From positions 109,501-173,500 of the forward strand of contig NZ_CP024200.1 in the NCBI RefSeq assembly GCF_002844375.1: a DNA stretch of 64,000 nucleotides, written 5' to 3'. The notes beneath the pieces were generated by a model that was not told the DNA's origin, ran no database searches, and was given only the letters and a program-made list of their open reading frames with translations. Each line of letters starts with the position of its first letter. The stretch's first letter is position 1. The stretch comes from Thalassospira marina. Its GTDB lineage: Bacteria > Pseudomonadota > Alphaproteobacteria > Rhodospirillales > Thalassospiraceae. Below are positions 1-7,709 of the stretch, piece by piece. The translations under genes and the position numbers were made by a program.

Positions 1-1899
1 GTGGGCGGCTTTGTCATTACGCGCGGGCCGTTATGCGAACTTTCCCCCATTGCCAATGCCGCGATGGAGGATCGCACCACCATTGAATGGGACAAGGACG
101 ATATCGATGCCCTGGGCATCCTGAAGGTCGATGTACTGGCACTGGGAATGCTAAGCTGTATTCGCAAGGCATTTGACGAACTGCGCCAGCACAAAAACAT
201 CGATTACGACCTTGCCTCCCTGCCCAAGGAAGACCCTGCCGTTTACCACATGCTGTGCAAGGCCGACAGCATTGGAACCTTTCAGGTCGAATCCCGCGCA
301 CAAATGAGCATGCTGCCCCGCCTGCAACCCAAATGCCTGTACGATCTGACCATCCAAATCGCCATTGTCCGCCCCGGCCCGATCCAGGGCGGCATGGTGC
401 ATCCGTTTTTGCAACGGCGGATGAAACGGGAAAAAGTCGATTATCCGTCCGAAGAACTGAAGGCTGTTTTGAAACGCACCGAAGGTGTGCCGCTGTTTCA
501 GGAACAGGCGATGCAGATCGCCATTGTCGGCGCAGGCTTTAGCGGCGGTGAAGCCGATAATCTGCGCCGCGCCATGGCAACCTTCAAACGTACCGGCACC
601 ATTGGCGAACATCGCGACAAATTCATCAATGGCATGCTGCGTAACGGTTATGACGCCGATTTCGCCGAACGCTGCTTCAAACAGATCGAAGGTTTCGCCG
701 ATTATGGCTTTCCCGAAAGCCACGCCGCCAGTTTTGCCATTCTGGCCTATGCCTCGTCCTGGCTGAAACATCATCATCCCGATGTGTTTTTATGTGCCCT
801 TCTCAATGCCCAGCCCATGGGGTTCTATGCCCCGGCGCAACTGGTCAATGATGCCCGCAATCACGGGGTCCGGGTTCTGGAAGTCGATGTGAATTACAGT
901 TTCTGGGATAACACCATGGAACGCGAAATGGGCCGGTCATCGGGCTATCTCGCCGTGCGGTTGGGGTTCCGGCAAATCCGGGGTCTTGGCGAACTGGAAA
1001 TCGCCAAACTGATTACCAACCGGCCCATTGGCGGATTTCAGGATATTTATTTGATGGCGCGTCAAACCGGCCTTTCCCCGGCCGCACTTGAAAAACTGGC
1101 CGAGGCCGATGCCTTTCAATCCCTGGCCCTGCGCCGGCGCGAAGCTCTTTGGGCGGTTAAACGCTTTGGCAAAGGCCGCAAGGCCCCCGCAGCCCTGCCT
1201 TTGTTTGAAGCGGCCCAAAGCTTTAACCATAATATGGGCGTTTCTGCTGAATTTGGCCCGGAACCTGCTGTGAACCTGCCTGTCATGCAGCCGGGTGAAG
1301 AAATCATCGAAGATTACGCCAGCCTGCGCCTGTCCCTTAAGGGGCACCCCCTGACCATGCTGCGCGATGCTTTGCAGGGGGCAGGTGTCAAACGTGCGAT
1401 TGACCTTAATGCCGCGCGCGATGGCGATAAGGTCACCCATGCCGGGCTTGCCATTGTCCGGCAGCGGCCTGGTACAGCTTCGGGCGTGGTTTTCATCACG
1501 CTCGAAGATGAAACCGGCATTACCAACCTTGTCGTCTGGTCCAAAGTGATGGAAGAACACCGCCGCGAGGTCATGACGGCAACATTGCTGGGCGTTTCGG
1601 GCAAGTTTCAGCGCGAAGACAATGTCACCCATATCGTGGCAGAAAAACTGGTCGATCTTTCCGGCATGTTACAAAGCCTGACCGACAACACAAAAATCAG
1701 CCGCCAGTCCGGCGGCCATCCCCGCAACCTGCGCTGGGCCACCGGCACCGGCGGTATCCCCACCCTGCCCCCGGCTACAAAAACAACGGAACAACCCGCA
1801 ACAAACACCACCCGCCAACTCGAAGAACTGGGCCAGCGCCACGAACAGGACCACGCCAAATCCAGCCGCCTGAAAGTCGACAGTCATGACTTTCATTAA
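1..1899 (+). CDS. dnaE2: Error-prone DNA polymerase DnaE2, C-terminal part (5' end outside window)
   Basis: This is a C-family DNA polymerase of the DnaE2 type, which performs translesion synthesis with ImuA/ImuB in SOS mutagenesis. The 632 visible residues cover the later polymerase domain (GPIQGGMVHPFLQRR near residue 125, LFQEQAMQIAIVGAGFSGG near 165, FPESHAASFAILAYASSW near 240) and a C-terminal OB-fold (GVVFITLEDETGITNLVVW near 495). Family members run to about 1,050-1,100 residues, so roughly 450 N-terminal residues including the PHP domain lie upstream and the first codon here is not the true start. The last 60 residues are Pro/Thr-rich and probably disordered. The imuA and imuB partners are not in the window. 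Confidence 0.93.
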   Translation: MGGFVITRGPLCELSPIANAAMEDRTTIEWDKDDIDALGILKVDVLALGMLSCIRKAFDELRQHKNIDYDLASLPKEDPAVYHMLCKADSIGTFQVESRAQMSMLPRLQPKCLYDLTIQIAIVRPGPIQGGMVHPFLQRRMKREKVDYPSEELKAVLKRTEGVPLFQEQAMQIAIVGAGFSGGEADNLRRAMATFKRTGTIGEHRDKFINGMLRNGYDADFAERCFKQIEGFADYGFPESHAASFAILAYASSWLKHHHPDVFLCALLNAQPMGFYAPAQLVNDARNHGVRVLEVDVNYSFWDNTMEREMGRSSGYLAVRLGFRQIRGLGELEIAKLITNRPIGGFQDIYLMARQTGLSPAALEKLAEADAFQSLALRRREALWAVKRFGKGRKAPAALPLFEAAQSFNHNMGVSAEFGPEPAVNLPVMQPGEEIIEDYASLRLSLKGHPLTMLRDALQGAGVKRAIDLNAARDGDKVTHAGLAIVRQRPGTASGVVFITLEDETGITNLVVWSKVMEEHRREVMTATLLGVSGKFQREDNVTHIVAEKLVDLSGMLQSLTDNTKISRQSGGHPRNLRWATGTGGIPTLPPATKTTEQPATNTTRQLEELGQRHEQDHAKSSRLKVDSHDFH

Positions 1900-1907
1900 A
1901 AGTCAGG

Positions 1908-2831
1908 CTAAACAGCCCCTACCCAGCGCACCAGCCCTTCAGCAAGCGAAACCGGTTGCCACGCCGGCAATGTTTTTTGAACCAACGCAATATCGGCACA
2001 GCTATGTTGCTGATCACCCGAACGGGCGGGACCATAGGAATAATCAAGCCCCTGTCCCGTTGCGTCCTGCCAGGCTTCAACCAATTCGTTCAAAGTTGTT
2101 TGCTGCCCAGTGCCCAAATTCATGACACGCGGTGCATCGCCGTCAAAACCCGCCAAAAGGGCAATCGCACCAGCAATATCTTCAACCGCGATATAATCAC
2201 GGGTGATCGACCCATCACCAAAGATGGTGAATTTTTTGCCTTCATCGCGGGCTTCAAGCAAACGGGTAATGACACCACTATAGGGGCTTTTCGGGTCCTG
2301 GCCTGCGCCGTAAACATTAAAAAAGCGAAATGCCGTGGTTTTCTGCCCGTAGCAGGTTCTATAAATCCCGGCCTGCACTTCGTTCATGAATTTGCTGGAC
2401 GCATAAGGGGATAAAAGTCCCTGTCCCGTCGCCCATTCTTCCTTGAAATTTCCGCCAAGGTCGTTGGAATAAACAGAAGCGGAACTGGCGTAAATCACGC
2501 GCCCGGCAAAACCGGTTTCGCGGCAGATATCAAACAGCTGCTCTGTCGCGGCAACATTGATATCAAAAACCTGCTTGGGCATTTCAATTGAAATTGGCAC
2601 GCTGACAAGTGCGGCAAGATGAACAACATGATCAGCGTTTGCCACGGCATCCAACAAAGAATCCCGATCACGAATATCAGCTTCAATCACACGACCAAGG
2701 CCATTCAAACCATCGTGGCTGGCATTACTGAAATTATCATAAATGATAACATCGTGCCCTGCTGCTACGAGCGCCCGGCAAGTATAACGACCAATAAAAC
2801 CCGCACCGCCTGTAACCAGAACCTTACTCAA
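1908..2831 (-). CDS. NAD-dependent epimerase/dehydratase (extended SDR)
   Basis: This is an extended short-chain dehydrogenase of the UDP-glucose 4-epimerase/dTDP-glucose dehydratase type that acts on nucleotide sugars in the cytoplasm. The N-terminus has the Rossmann motif GGAGFIG, a YASSASVYS stretch lies mid-protein, and the catalytic Tyr and Lys are in YASSKFMNE. I chose a TTG start at 2831 because it gives the family-typical MSKVLVTGG beginning and has a GGGGGCGG ribosome site just upstream; a longer reading to 2909 also begins with TTG and adds 26 residues that do not look like the family. It lies downstream of a glycosyltransferase on the same strand, suggesting a glycan or polysaccharide role. 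The substrate cannot be told from sequence. Confidence 0.85.
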   Translation of the reverse strand: MSKVLVTGGAGFIGRYTCRALVAAGHDVIIYDNFSNASHDGLNGLGRVIEADIRDRDSLLDAVANADHVVHLAALVSVPISIEMPKQVFDINVAATEQLFDICRETGFAGRVIYASSASVYSNDLGGNFKEEWATGQGLLSPYASSKFMNEVQAGIYRTCYGQKTTAFRFFNVYGAGQDPKSPYSGVITRLLEARDEGKKFTIFGDGSITRDYIAVEDIAGAIALLAGFDGDAPRVMNLGTGQQTTLNELVEAWQDATGQGLDYSYGPARSGDQQHSCADIALVQKTLPAWQPVSLAEGLVRWVGAV

Positions 2832-2942
2832 AACCGCCCCCAATCCCAAATAATCATGCCTCAATAATATGCGTGCTTTTAACACATAAACCTTGAACTT
2901 CACCTGCAAATGTCTGCGTCAAAACAATCCACTAACCTGAAA

Positions 2943-4187
2943 CTAGTTTTGTTCCTGATGCACCGCCTTTTGCTGAAACAAAACCGCCAGTTCACTGCCA
3001 AGCAATTCGTCATAAACAGCCAGGGTATCGGTCCGCATTTGATCGGCATTGAAATGCGCAAGGATGTGTTTACGCGCCCGTAACCGCAAAGTTTGACGAT
3101 CGGCCAAGGTTAGTGAAAGGGCGCTGGAAAGCGAACTGGCAAGTGCCGCAGAATCCTGCGGCGGGATAAGCCAGCCGGTGAAGGCCTCACCACCTTCTTT
3201 CGCGGCATCAAGCACAGTTTCAGCGGGGCCACCTTCCTGGTTGGCGATAACGGGGCAACCCATGCCCTGGGCCTCGATCGCGGTGCGGCCAAAGGCCTCG
3301 GGCCGGACAAGTGAACCGCCAATGGCAACATCGGCTGCCAGATAGGCCAAAGGCATTTCACGGCATTCCGGCACGAAACGCACAATATCATCCAACCCCA
3401 GATCATGGACACGCTGGCGCAACAGCGCGACATAATCGGGCGTTCCCAATTCCGGGCCTGGAAAAACGACCTTAAGGTTTTCCCTATCTGCCGTGCTTAG
3501 GCGTGCGACCGCATCAATCACCACCAACTGCCCCTTGGTTGGTGAAATACGCGAGGGGAAAAGAACGACCCTGTCACGGATATCAACACCCCAATCCGCC
3601 CGCAAACGGGCAATATCGTTGGCTAAAAAACGGTCCGGGTTGAAATAGGCCCTATCAAGCCCACGATATATCACACGCACCTTTTTTGCCCCGACAGGGT
3701 GACGCGCTGCAATCAAATCGCCAATGAAGCGCGAATTGGCAATCACCCGATCCCCGCGGGCCATGATACTGCTGTAAAAGTTTTTAAGCGCCCTGAATGG
3801 CTGCCTACGTGGCAGGGAATAGGTCGAATGATAGGTGGTCACAAAAGGCAGTTGCGCCTGACGGGCAGCAAAAAATGCCGAAATAGCGGGCGCGCGACTA
3901 CGCGCATGAACCAGCGTCACCCCATGGTCGCGAATGATTTTACCAATTTTCCAAATATTGCCAATAATGCGAAACGGGTTTTTGCTGGCAACCGGCAGGG
4001 CAATAAAAATCGCCCCTGTGGCGCGGATTTCATTAACCAACCGCCCACCTTCCGACACGATAACCGCATTGGCGCCAACCTGTTTTAACGCCTGGGCGAT
4101 TTCCAGCGTCGTGCGTTCGGCACCCCCGCTGTTTAACCGTGGAATGATCTGTAAAACTGTAACATCCAAAGCCTTTGGCTGATCCAT
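2943..4187 (-). CDS. Glycosyltransferase family 4 (GT-B fold)
   Basis: This is a retaining GT-B glycosyltransferase that moves a sugar from a nucleotide donor to a cell-surface glycan or lipid acceptor. The N-terminal acceptor domain carries the GGAERTT loop near residue 21. The C-terminal donor domain has the E-x7-E signature in EAFGRTAIEAQGMGCPVIA followed by GGPAET, as in GT4 enzymes. The 414-residue length is typical. The ATG at 4187 is preferred over a TTG 36 nt upstream because a G-rich ribosome site (GGGGGGAGATAGGG) precedes it. It sits 25 nt after an IclR gene and 111 nt before the epimerase on the same strand, so the three may be cotranscribed. Acceptor and donor are unknown. Confidence 0.88.
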   Translation of the reverse strand: MDQPKALDVTVLQIIPRLNSGGAERTTLEIAQALKQVGANAVIVSEGGRLVNEIRATGAIFIALPVASKNPFRIIGNIWKIGKIIRDHGVTLVHARSRAPAISAFFAARQAQLPFVTTYHSTYSLPRRQPFRALKNFYSSIMARGDRVIANSRFIGDLIAARHPVGAKKVRVIYRGLDRAYFNPDRFLANDIARLRADWGVDIRDRVVLFPSRISPTKGQLVVIDAVARLSTADRENLKVVFPGPELGTPDYVALLRQRVHDLGLDDIVRFVPECREMPLAYLAADVAIGGSLVRPEAFGRTAIEAQGMGCPVIANQEGGPAETVLDAAKEGGEAFTGWLIPPQDSAALASSLSSALSLTLADRQTLRLRARKHILAHFNADQMRTDTLAVYDELLGSELAVLFQQKAVHQEQN

Positions 4188-4212
4188 TACCCTATCTCCC
4201 CCCCTGTCAAAG

Positions 4213-4989
4213 TCATTTGCCAACCCAGCCCAAACCGCGGGAAATGCCCCGTGCGGCCTCGGTCAGCAGGCTGACAAAACGGTCAAGGTCGGATTTCTGG
4301 GTGCGAAAGGCCGGGGCCGCCACATTGATGGCGGCAATAACCGAACCATCCACGGCAAAGACCGGCACCGACACCGACACCAGTTGATCACTGACTTCGC
4401 CATGGCTGATGCAAAAGCCCTGTTTGCGGATCGTCATCAATTCGCGCATCAGGTCATTATGGCTGGTGATGGTATTATTCGTCATCCGGTCCAAGGTTTT
4501 GGGCAATACCCGCGCAATCAGGCTGTCAGATAAAAATGCCAGCAGAATTTTGCTGGATCCGGCATGAAGAGGCCGTCGCCGGCCCACCACCGCATGCACC
4601 CGCAAATCCCGCGAGGGTTCAAACTTTGCAATACACAATGCCTCGGTATTGTCGCGAATACGCATCTGGATGGTTTCGTTCATTTTCTGGCCCAGTGTCT
4701 CAAGCACCGGACTCGCCAATTTCACCAGATCAACCTGGGTCGACGCGGAGGTTCCAAGCACCAAAATCGCGTTTCCAAGGTTATATCCCCCATCTTCCGC
4801 CCGCTGGATGAATTTTCGGTGTTCCATTGTGCGTAACATTCGCAAAGTTTTTTGCTTTGTCTCCCCCAGATTACGGGCGAGGGACGACAGGGTCTGCCCC
4901 GGTTCACGCGAAACTTCTAATAAAACCGAAAGCGCGGTATCAACTGATTGAATTATTTGTTTTTTATCTGAAACTGATTCTAAAAGCAT
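4213..4989 (-). CDS. IclR-family transcriptional regulator
   Basis: This is an IclR-type regulator with an N-terminal winged helix (about residues 15-75, including TLSSLARNLGETKQKTLRMLRTM) and a C-terminal effector-binding domain (HAGSSKILLAFL, and SVPVFAVDGSVIAAINVAAP near residue 210). It is divergent from the peptide ABC operon starting at 5191, and the space between them holds a perfect 7-bp inverted repeat and a sigma-70-like promoter. It is therefore probably the local regulator of that operon and of itself. The start at ATG 4989 is one of two close options (TTG at 4995). Its effector is not predictable but is probably a compound imported or made by the neighbouring operon. Confidence 0.9.
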   Translation of the reverse strand: MLLESVSDKKQIIQSVDTALSVLLEVSREPGQTLSSLARNLGETKQKTLRMLRTMEHRKFIQRAEDGGYNLGNAILVLGTSASTQVDLVKLASPVLETLGQKMNETIQMRIRDNTEALCIAKFEPSRDLRVHAVVGRRRPLHAGSSKILLAFLSDSLIARVLPKTLDRMTNNTITSHNDLMRELMTIRKQGFCISHGEVSDQLVSVSVPVFAVDGSVIAAINVAAPAFRTQKSDLDRFVSLLTEAARGISRGLGWVGK

Positions 4990-5035
4990 GAGCAATTAAA
5001 CCTGCATATCCGATAACGGTATTCCTGTGAAAATT

Positions 5036-5056
5036 GTGTTACACATAGCGTAACAC
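5036..5056. promoter_or_regulatory. Inverted repeat, candidate IclR operator
   Basis: Arms GTGTTAC (5036-5042) and GTAACAC (5050-5056) form a perfect 7-bp inverted repeat separated by 7 bp. It lies 47 bp from the IclR start and just upstream of the -35 of the divergent operon, where a local regulator would bind. Binding by the neighbouring IclR protein is an inference. Confidence 0.5.
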
Positions 5057-5070
5057 CGCAAGAAAAAAAA

Positions 5071-5100
5071 TTGACACAAATCGGCCAACCTGCCGATCAT
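5071..5100 (+). promoter_or_regulatory. Candidate sigma-70 promoter of the first ABC operon
   Basis: A perfect -35 hexamer TTGACA (5071-5076) is followed after 18 bp by GATCAT (5095-5100), which matches 4 of 6 positions of TATAAT. Transcription would begin near 5107, leaving a leader of about 85 nt before the start at 5191. The candidate operator lies immediately upstream of the -35. Confidence 0.45.
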
Positions 5101-5190
5101 GCTTCATCAGCAACCCGCAGAGTTGCGACTAACCGAATATCCGATCCGGGACTGGCTCCGCGAAAGACCTCTAACGAAATGGAGACGATA

Positions 5191-6780
5191 ATGTCGCTCA
5201 CCCCGACACTGGGAAAAGCATGCAAGGCGGGCTTTGGCCTGTTGCTTGGCCTGGCACTTCCGTCAATGGCAATGGCTGCCGATGCAAGCCTGACCATCGG
5301 CATGTCCACCACCTTCACCACCGTTGATCCGCACGAAACATCAAGCTCGCCCAACAATGCCGCCAGCCGGCACATTTTCGACAGCCTGATCAATCGTGGC
5401 GGTGCGGCCGAAAACAACCCGCAACTGGCAACCGACTGGAAGGTTCTGGACCCGACCCATTGGGAATTTCATTTGCGCAAGGGCGTGAAGTTCCATGATG
5501 GCACAACATTTGATGCCGAAGACGTCATTGCATCATTGCTGCGTGCCCGCGACAAACCCAGCCAGGCTTTCGCCTCCTATACCCGCAATATCAAGGACGT
5601 TACGGAATCCGATCCCTATACCGTTGTGGTCGAAACCACCGTCCCGGACCCGATGATTTTGAATTCGCTTAGCCGCATTCGCATCATCAGCGCCGATCAC
5701 GCCAAAGACAGCGTTGCGGATTTTGATTCAGGCAAAGCCGCCATCGGCACCGGCCCGTTCAAATTTGTTTCCTATTCCCCGGGGGACCGTCTGGTTCTCG
5801 AACGCAATGACGATTATTTCGCTGGCCCGTCGGAATGGAAAAACGTCACCCTGCGCATGATCCCCGATAATGGCGCACGTCTTGCCGCCCTGCTTTCGGG
5901 TGACCTCGACCTGATCGAAACCATGCCTGCCGAGGGCGTTGACCGTGTCGAGAATTCCGACAAGCTTCAACTGATCCGCGGCCAATCGACCCGTCTGGTA
6001 TTCCTTGGCGTTAATGTCATGGATGCCCCCACTGCCTTCATCACCGCCAAAGACGGCTCGAAGCTTGAGAAAAACCCGCTGCAGGACGAACGTGTTCGCC
6101 GCGCCCTTCTGATGTCCATCAACCGTCCGGCGATTGTTGATCGCGTTATGCAGAAAAACGGCACCGTTGCCGACCAGTTTGTTGCCAAGGGCTATTTCGG
6201 GCATTCCGATGCCGTGGAGCCGGTCAAATATGACCCGGCCGGAGCGAAAAAGCTGCTGGAAGAAGCAGGCTGGGGTGATGGTTTTAAAATGACCATCCAG
6301 GGCCCTGCCGGCCGTTATGTAAATGACAGCGCCGTATTGCAGGCTGTTGGCCAGATGTTTTCGCGCATTGGCATTGAAACCGCCGTCGAAGTCATGCCGT
6401 GGTCCATGTATTCAAAAAAATACACCACCGGTGATTACAGCGTGTTCCTGGGTTCGTGGGGCATCAATACCGGCGAAGTTTCCAACCCCGCCCTGGCCGT
6501 GGTCGCCGGACGTGACGAAGAAAAAGGCACCGGCCGTTATAATGGCGGCGGTGTGAATGACCCGAAAATCAACAAACTTCTGGATGAAGCCACCTCGACA
6601 CTGGACGAAGCATCGCGCAAGCCGCTGCTTGAAAAAGTATCCGAGCTGACCTTCAACAAACTTTGGATTTTGCCGCTTCACTACGAAAACGTGGTTCTGG
6701 CTGCGAAAAAATCCATCAGCTACGCCCCGCGTGGCGACAAATATACCCTGGCATATGACGTGAAAAGCGCCGCCAAATAA
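5191..6780 (+). CDS. Peptide/nickel-type ABC transporter periplasmic binding protein (SBP family 5)
   Basis: This is a 529-residue extracytoplasmic solute-binding protein of the DppA/OppA group that delivers a peptide-like ligand to the permeases encoded downstream. A Sec signal peptide is visible: a short basic start, a hydrophobic run (GFGLLLGLALPSMAMA) and a cleavage site after AMA near residue 30. The body shows family-5 features such as HLRKGVKFHDGTTFDAEDV and ALLMSINRPAIVDRVM. The ATG at 5191 is chosen over the longer frame from 5071 because GGAGA lies 5 nt upstream and it places the signal peptide at the N-terminus. It is the first gene of a seven-gene operon, followed by a hairpin. 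The ligand is unknown; the hydrolase and gamma-glutamyltransferase-like genes that follow suggest a peptide or gamma-glutamyl compound. Confidence 0.92.
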   Translation: MSLTPTLGKACKAGFGLLLGLALPSMAMAADASLTIGMSTTFTTVDPHETSSSPNNAASRHIFDSLINRGGAAENNPQLATDWKVLDPTHWEFHLRKGVKFHDGTTFDAEDVIASLLRARDKPSQAFASYTRNIKDVTESDPYTVVVETTVPDPMILNSLSRIRIISADHAKDSVADFDSGKAAIGTGPFKFVSYSPGDRLVLERNDDYFAGPSEWKNVTLRMIPDNGARLAALLSGDLDLIETMPAEGVDRVENSDKLQLIRGQSTRLVFLGVNVMDAPTAFITAKDGSKLEKNPLQDERVRRALLMSINRPAIVDRVMQKNGTVADQFVAKGYFGHSDAVEPVKYDPAGAKKLLEEAGWGDGFKMTIQGPAGRYVNDSAVLQAVGQMFSRIGIETAVEVMPWSMYSKKYTTGDYSVFLGSWGINTGEVSNPALAVVAGRDEEKGTGRYNGGGVNDPKINKLLDEATSTLDEASRKPLLEKVSELTFNKLWILPLHYENVVLAAKKSISYAPRGDKYTLAYDVKSAAK

Positions 6781-6793
6781 CCAGTCCACCCCG

Positions 6794-6832
6794 GCGTGCA
6801 TCCGGAATTTCTCTCCCTTGCCGGATGCGCGC
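6794..6832 (+). other. Intercistronic hairpin after binding-protein gene
   Basis: The segments 6794-6805 and 6821-6832 pair over 12 positions with one non-Watson-Crick pair (core GCATCCGG/CCGGATGC), with a 15-nt loop. There is no T run, so it is more likely an mRNA-stabilising or partly attenuating hairpin than a full terminator. Similar hairpins follow the other two binding-protein genes in this window. Confidence 0.6.
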
Positions 6833-6854
6833 CACCCTCCCTTGGAGAAATTGA

Positions 6855-7709
6855 ATGCAGGAACTAAGTTCGAGCGGCTCAGCCGCGCGTGCAAAGGCGA
6901 TCTATGACTATGGTCATACCGCCATATTCGCAAGCCAGGCCGACCCCCGCTTTCACATGCTGCTTTATGTGCCGCCAGCAGCCGCCGAAGGCAAAAAGGT
7001 CGATCTTCTGGTCGCGGTTCATGGCACGGGGCGCACATCCGCCATCGAATTTCGCGACGGTTTCGCCGAATTTGGCCTGTATAACGACTGCGCAATCCTG
7101 TGCCCGATTTTCCCGATGAATGCCCGTGGCGACGGGGCCCGTTCAGGATATAAATACATTCTTGAAGGGGACATTCGCTACGACGAGATTTTGCTGTCCA
7201 TGGTTGCAGAAATGGCAAAAAAATATGACCAGGACTGGTCAAAATTTGCCATGTTCGGCTTTTCGGGTGGCGGGCATTTCACCCACCGCTTTACCCTGCT
7301 GCACCCACAAAATTTATGGGCATCCTGCATTGGTGCGCCCGGTTCGGTTACCTTGCTCGATACCGAACGTAACTGGTGGGTCGGCGTAAAGGACATCAAG
7401 GAAAAATTCGGCATCAGCCTTGATATCCCGGCATTGCAGAAAGTTCCGGTTCAGATGGTTGTTGGTTCCGCCGACCTTGAAAACTGGGAAATCATGCACG
7501 CCCCCGGTTCGCAATATTACATGGAAGGTGCCAATGATGCCGGCAATACACGACCCGAACGCCTGAAGGCCCTTGCCCGGTCGTTTGAAAATGCCGGCAT
7601 CACAGTAACGCTGAACGAAGTTCCCGGCGTTTCGCATGACCGCATGAAAGTGCTTGATACCGTAAAGGCGTTTCTGACGCGCACGTTAAAAGAGATCCGC
7701 CAACAATGA
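6855..7709 (+). CDS. Alpha/beta hydrolase
   Basis: This 284-residue protein is a serine hydrolase of the alpha/beta fold, probably an esterase or peptidase acting on the imported compound. The nucleophile elbow is GFSGGG (near residue 135, Ser as nucleophile), an oxyanion region is seen in AVHGTGRTS, and the C-terminal VPGVSHDRM supplies the likely catalytic His. There is no signal peptide, so it should be cytoplasmic. The start has GGAGAAA upstream. Its end overlaps the next gene by ATGA, so the two are translationally coupled. The substrate is unknown; neighbours point to amide, ester or peptide cleavage. Confidence 0.85.
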   Translation: MQELSSSGSAARAKAIYDYGHTAIFASQADPRFHMLLYVPPAAAEGKKVDLLVAVHGTGRTSAIEFRDGFAEFGLYNDCAILCPIFPMNARGDGARSGYKYILEGDIRYDEILLSMVAEMAKKYDQDWSKFAMFGFSGGGHFTHRFTLLHPQNLWASCIGAPGSVTLLDTERNWWVGVKDIKEKFGISLDIPALQKVPVQMVVGSADLENWEIMHAPGSQYYMEGANDAGNTRPERLKALARSFENAGITVTLNEVPGVSHDRMKVLDTVKAFLTRTLKEIRQQ

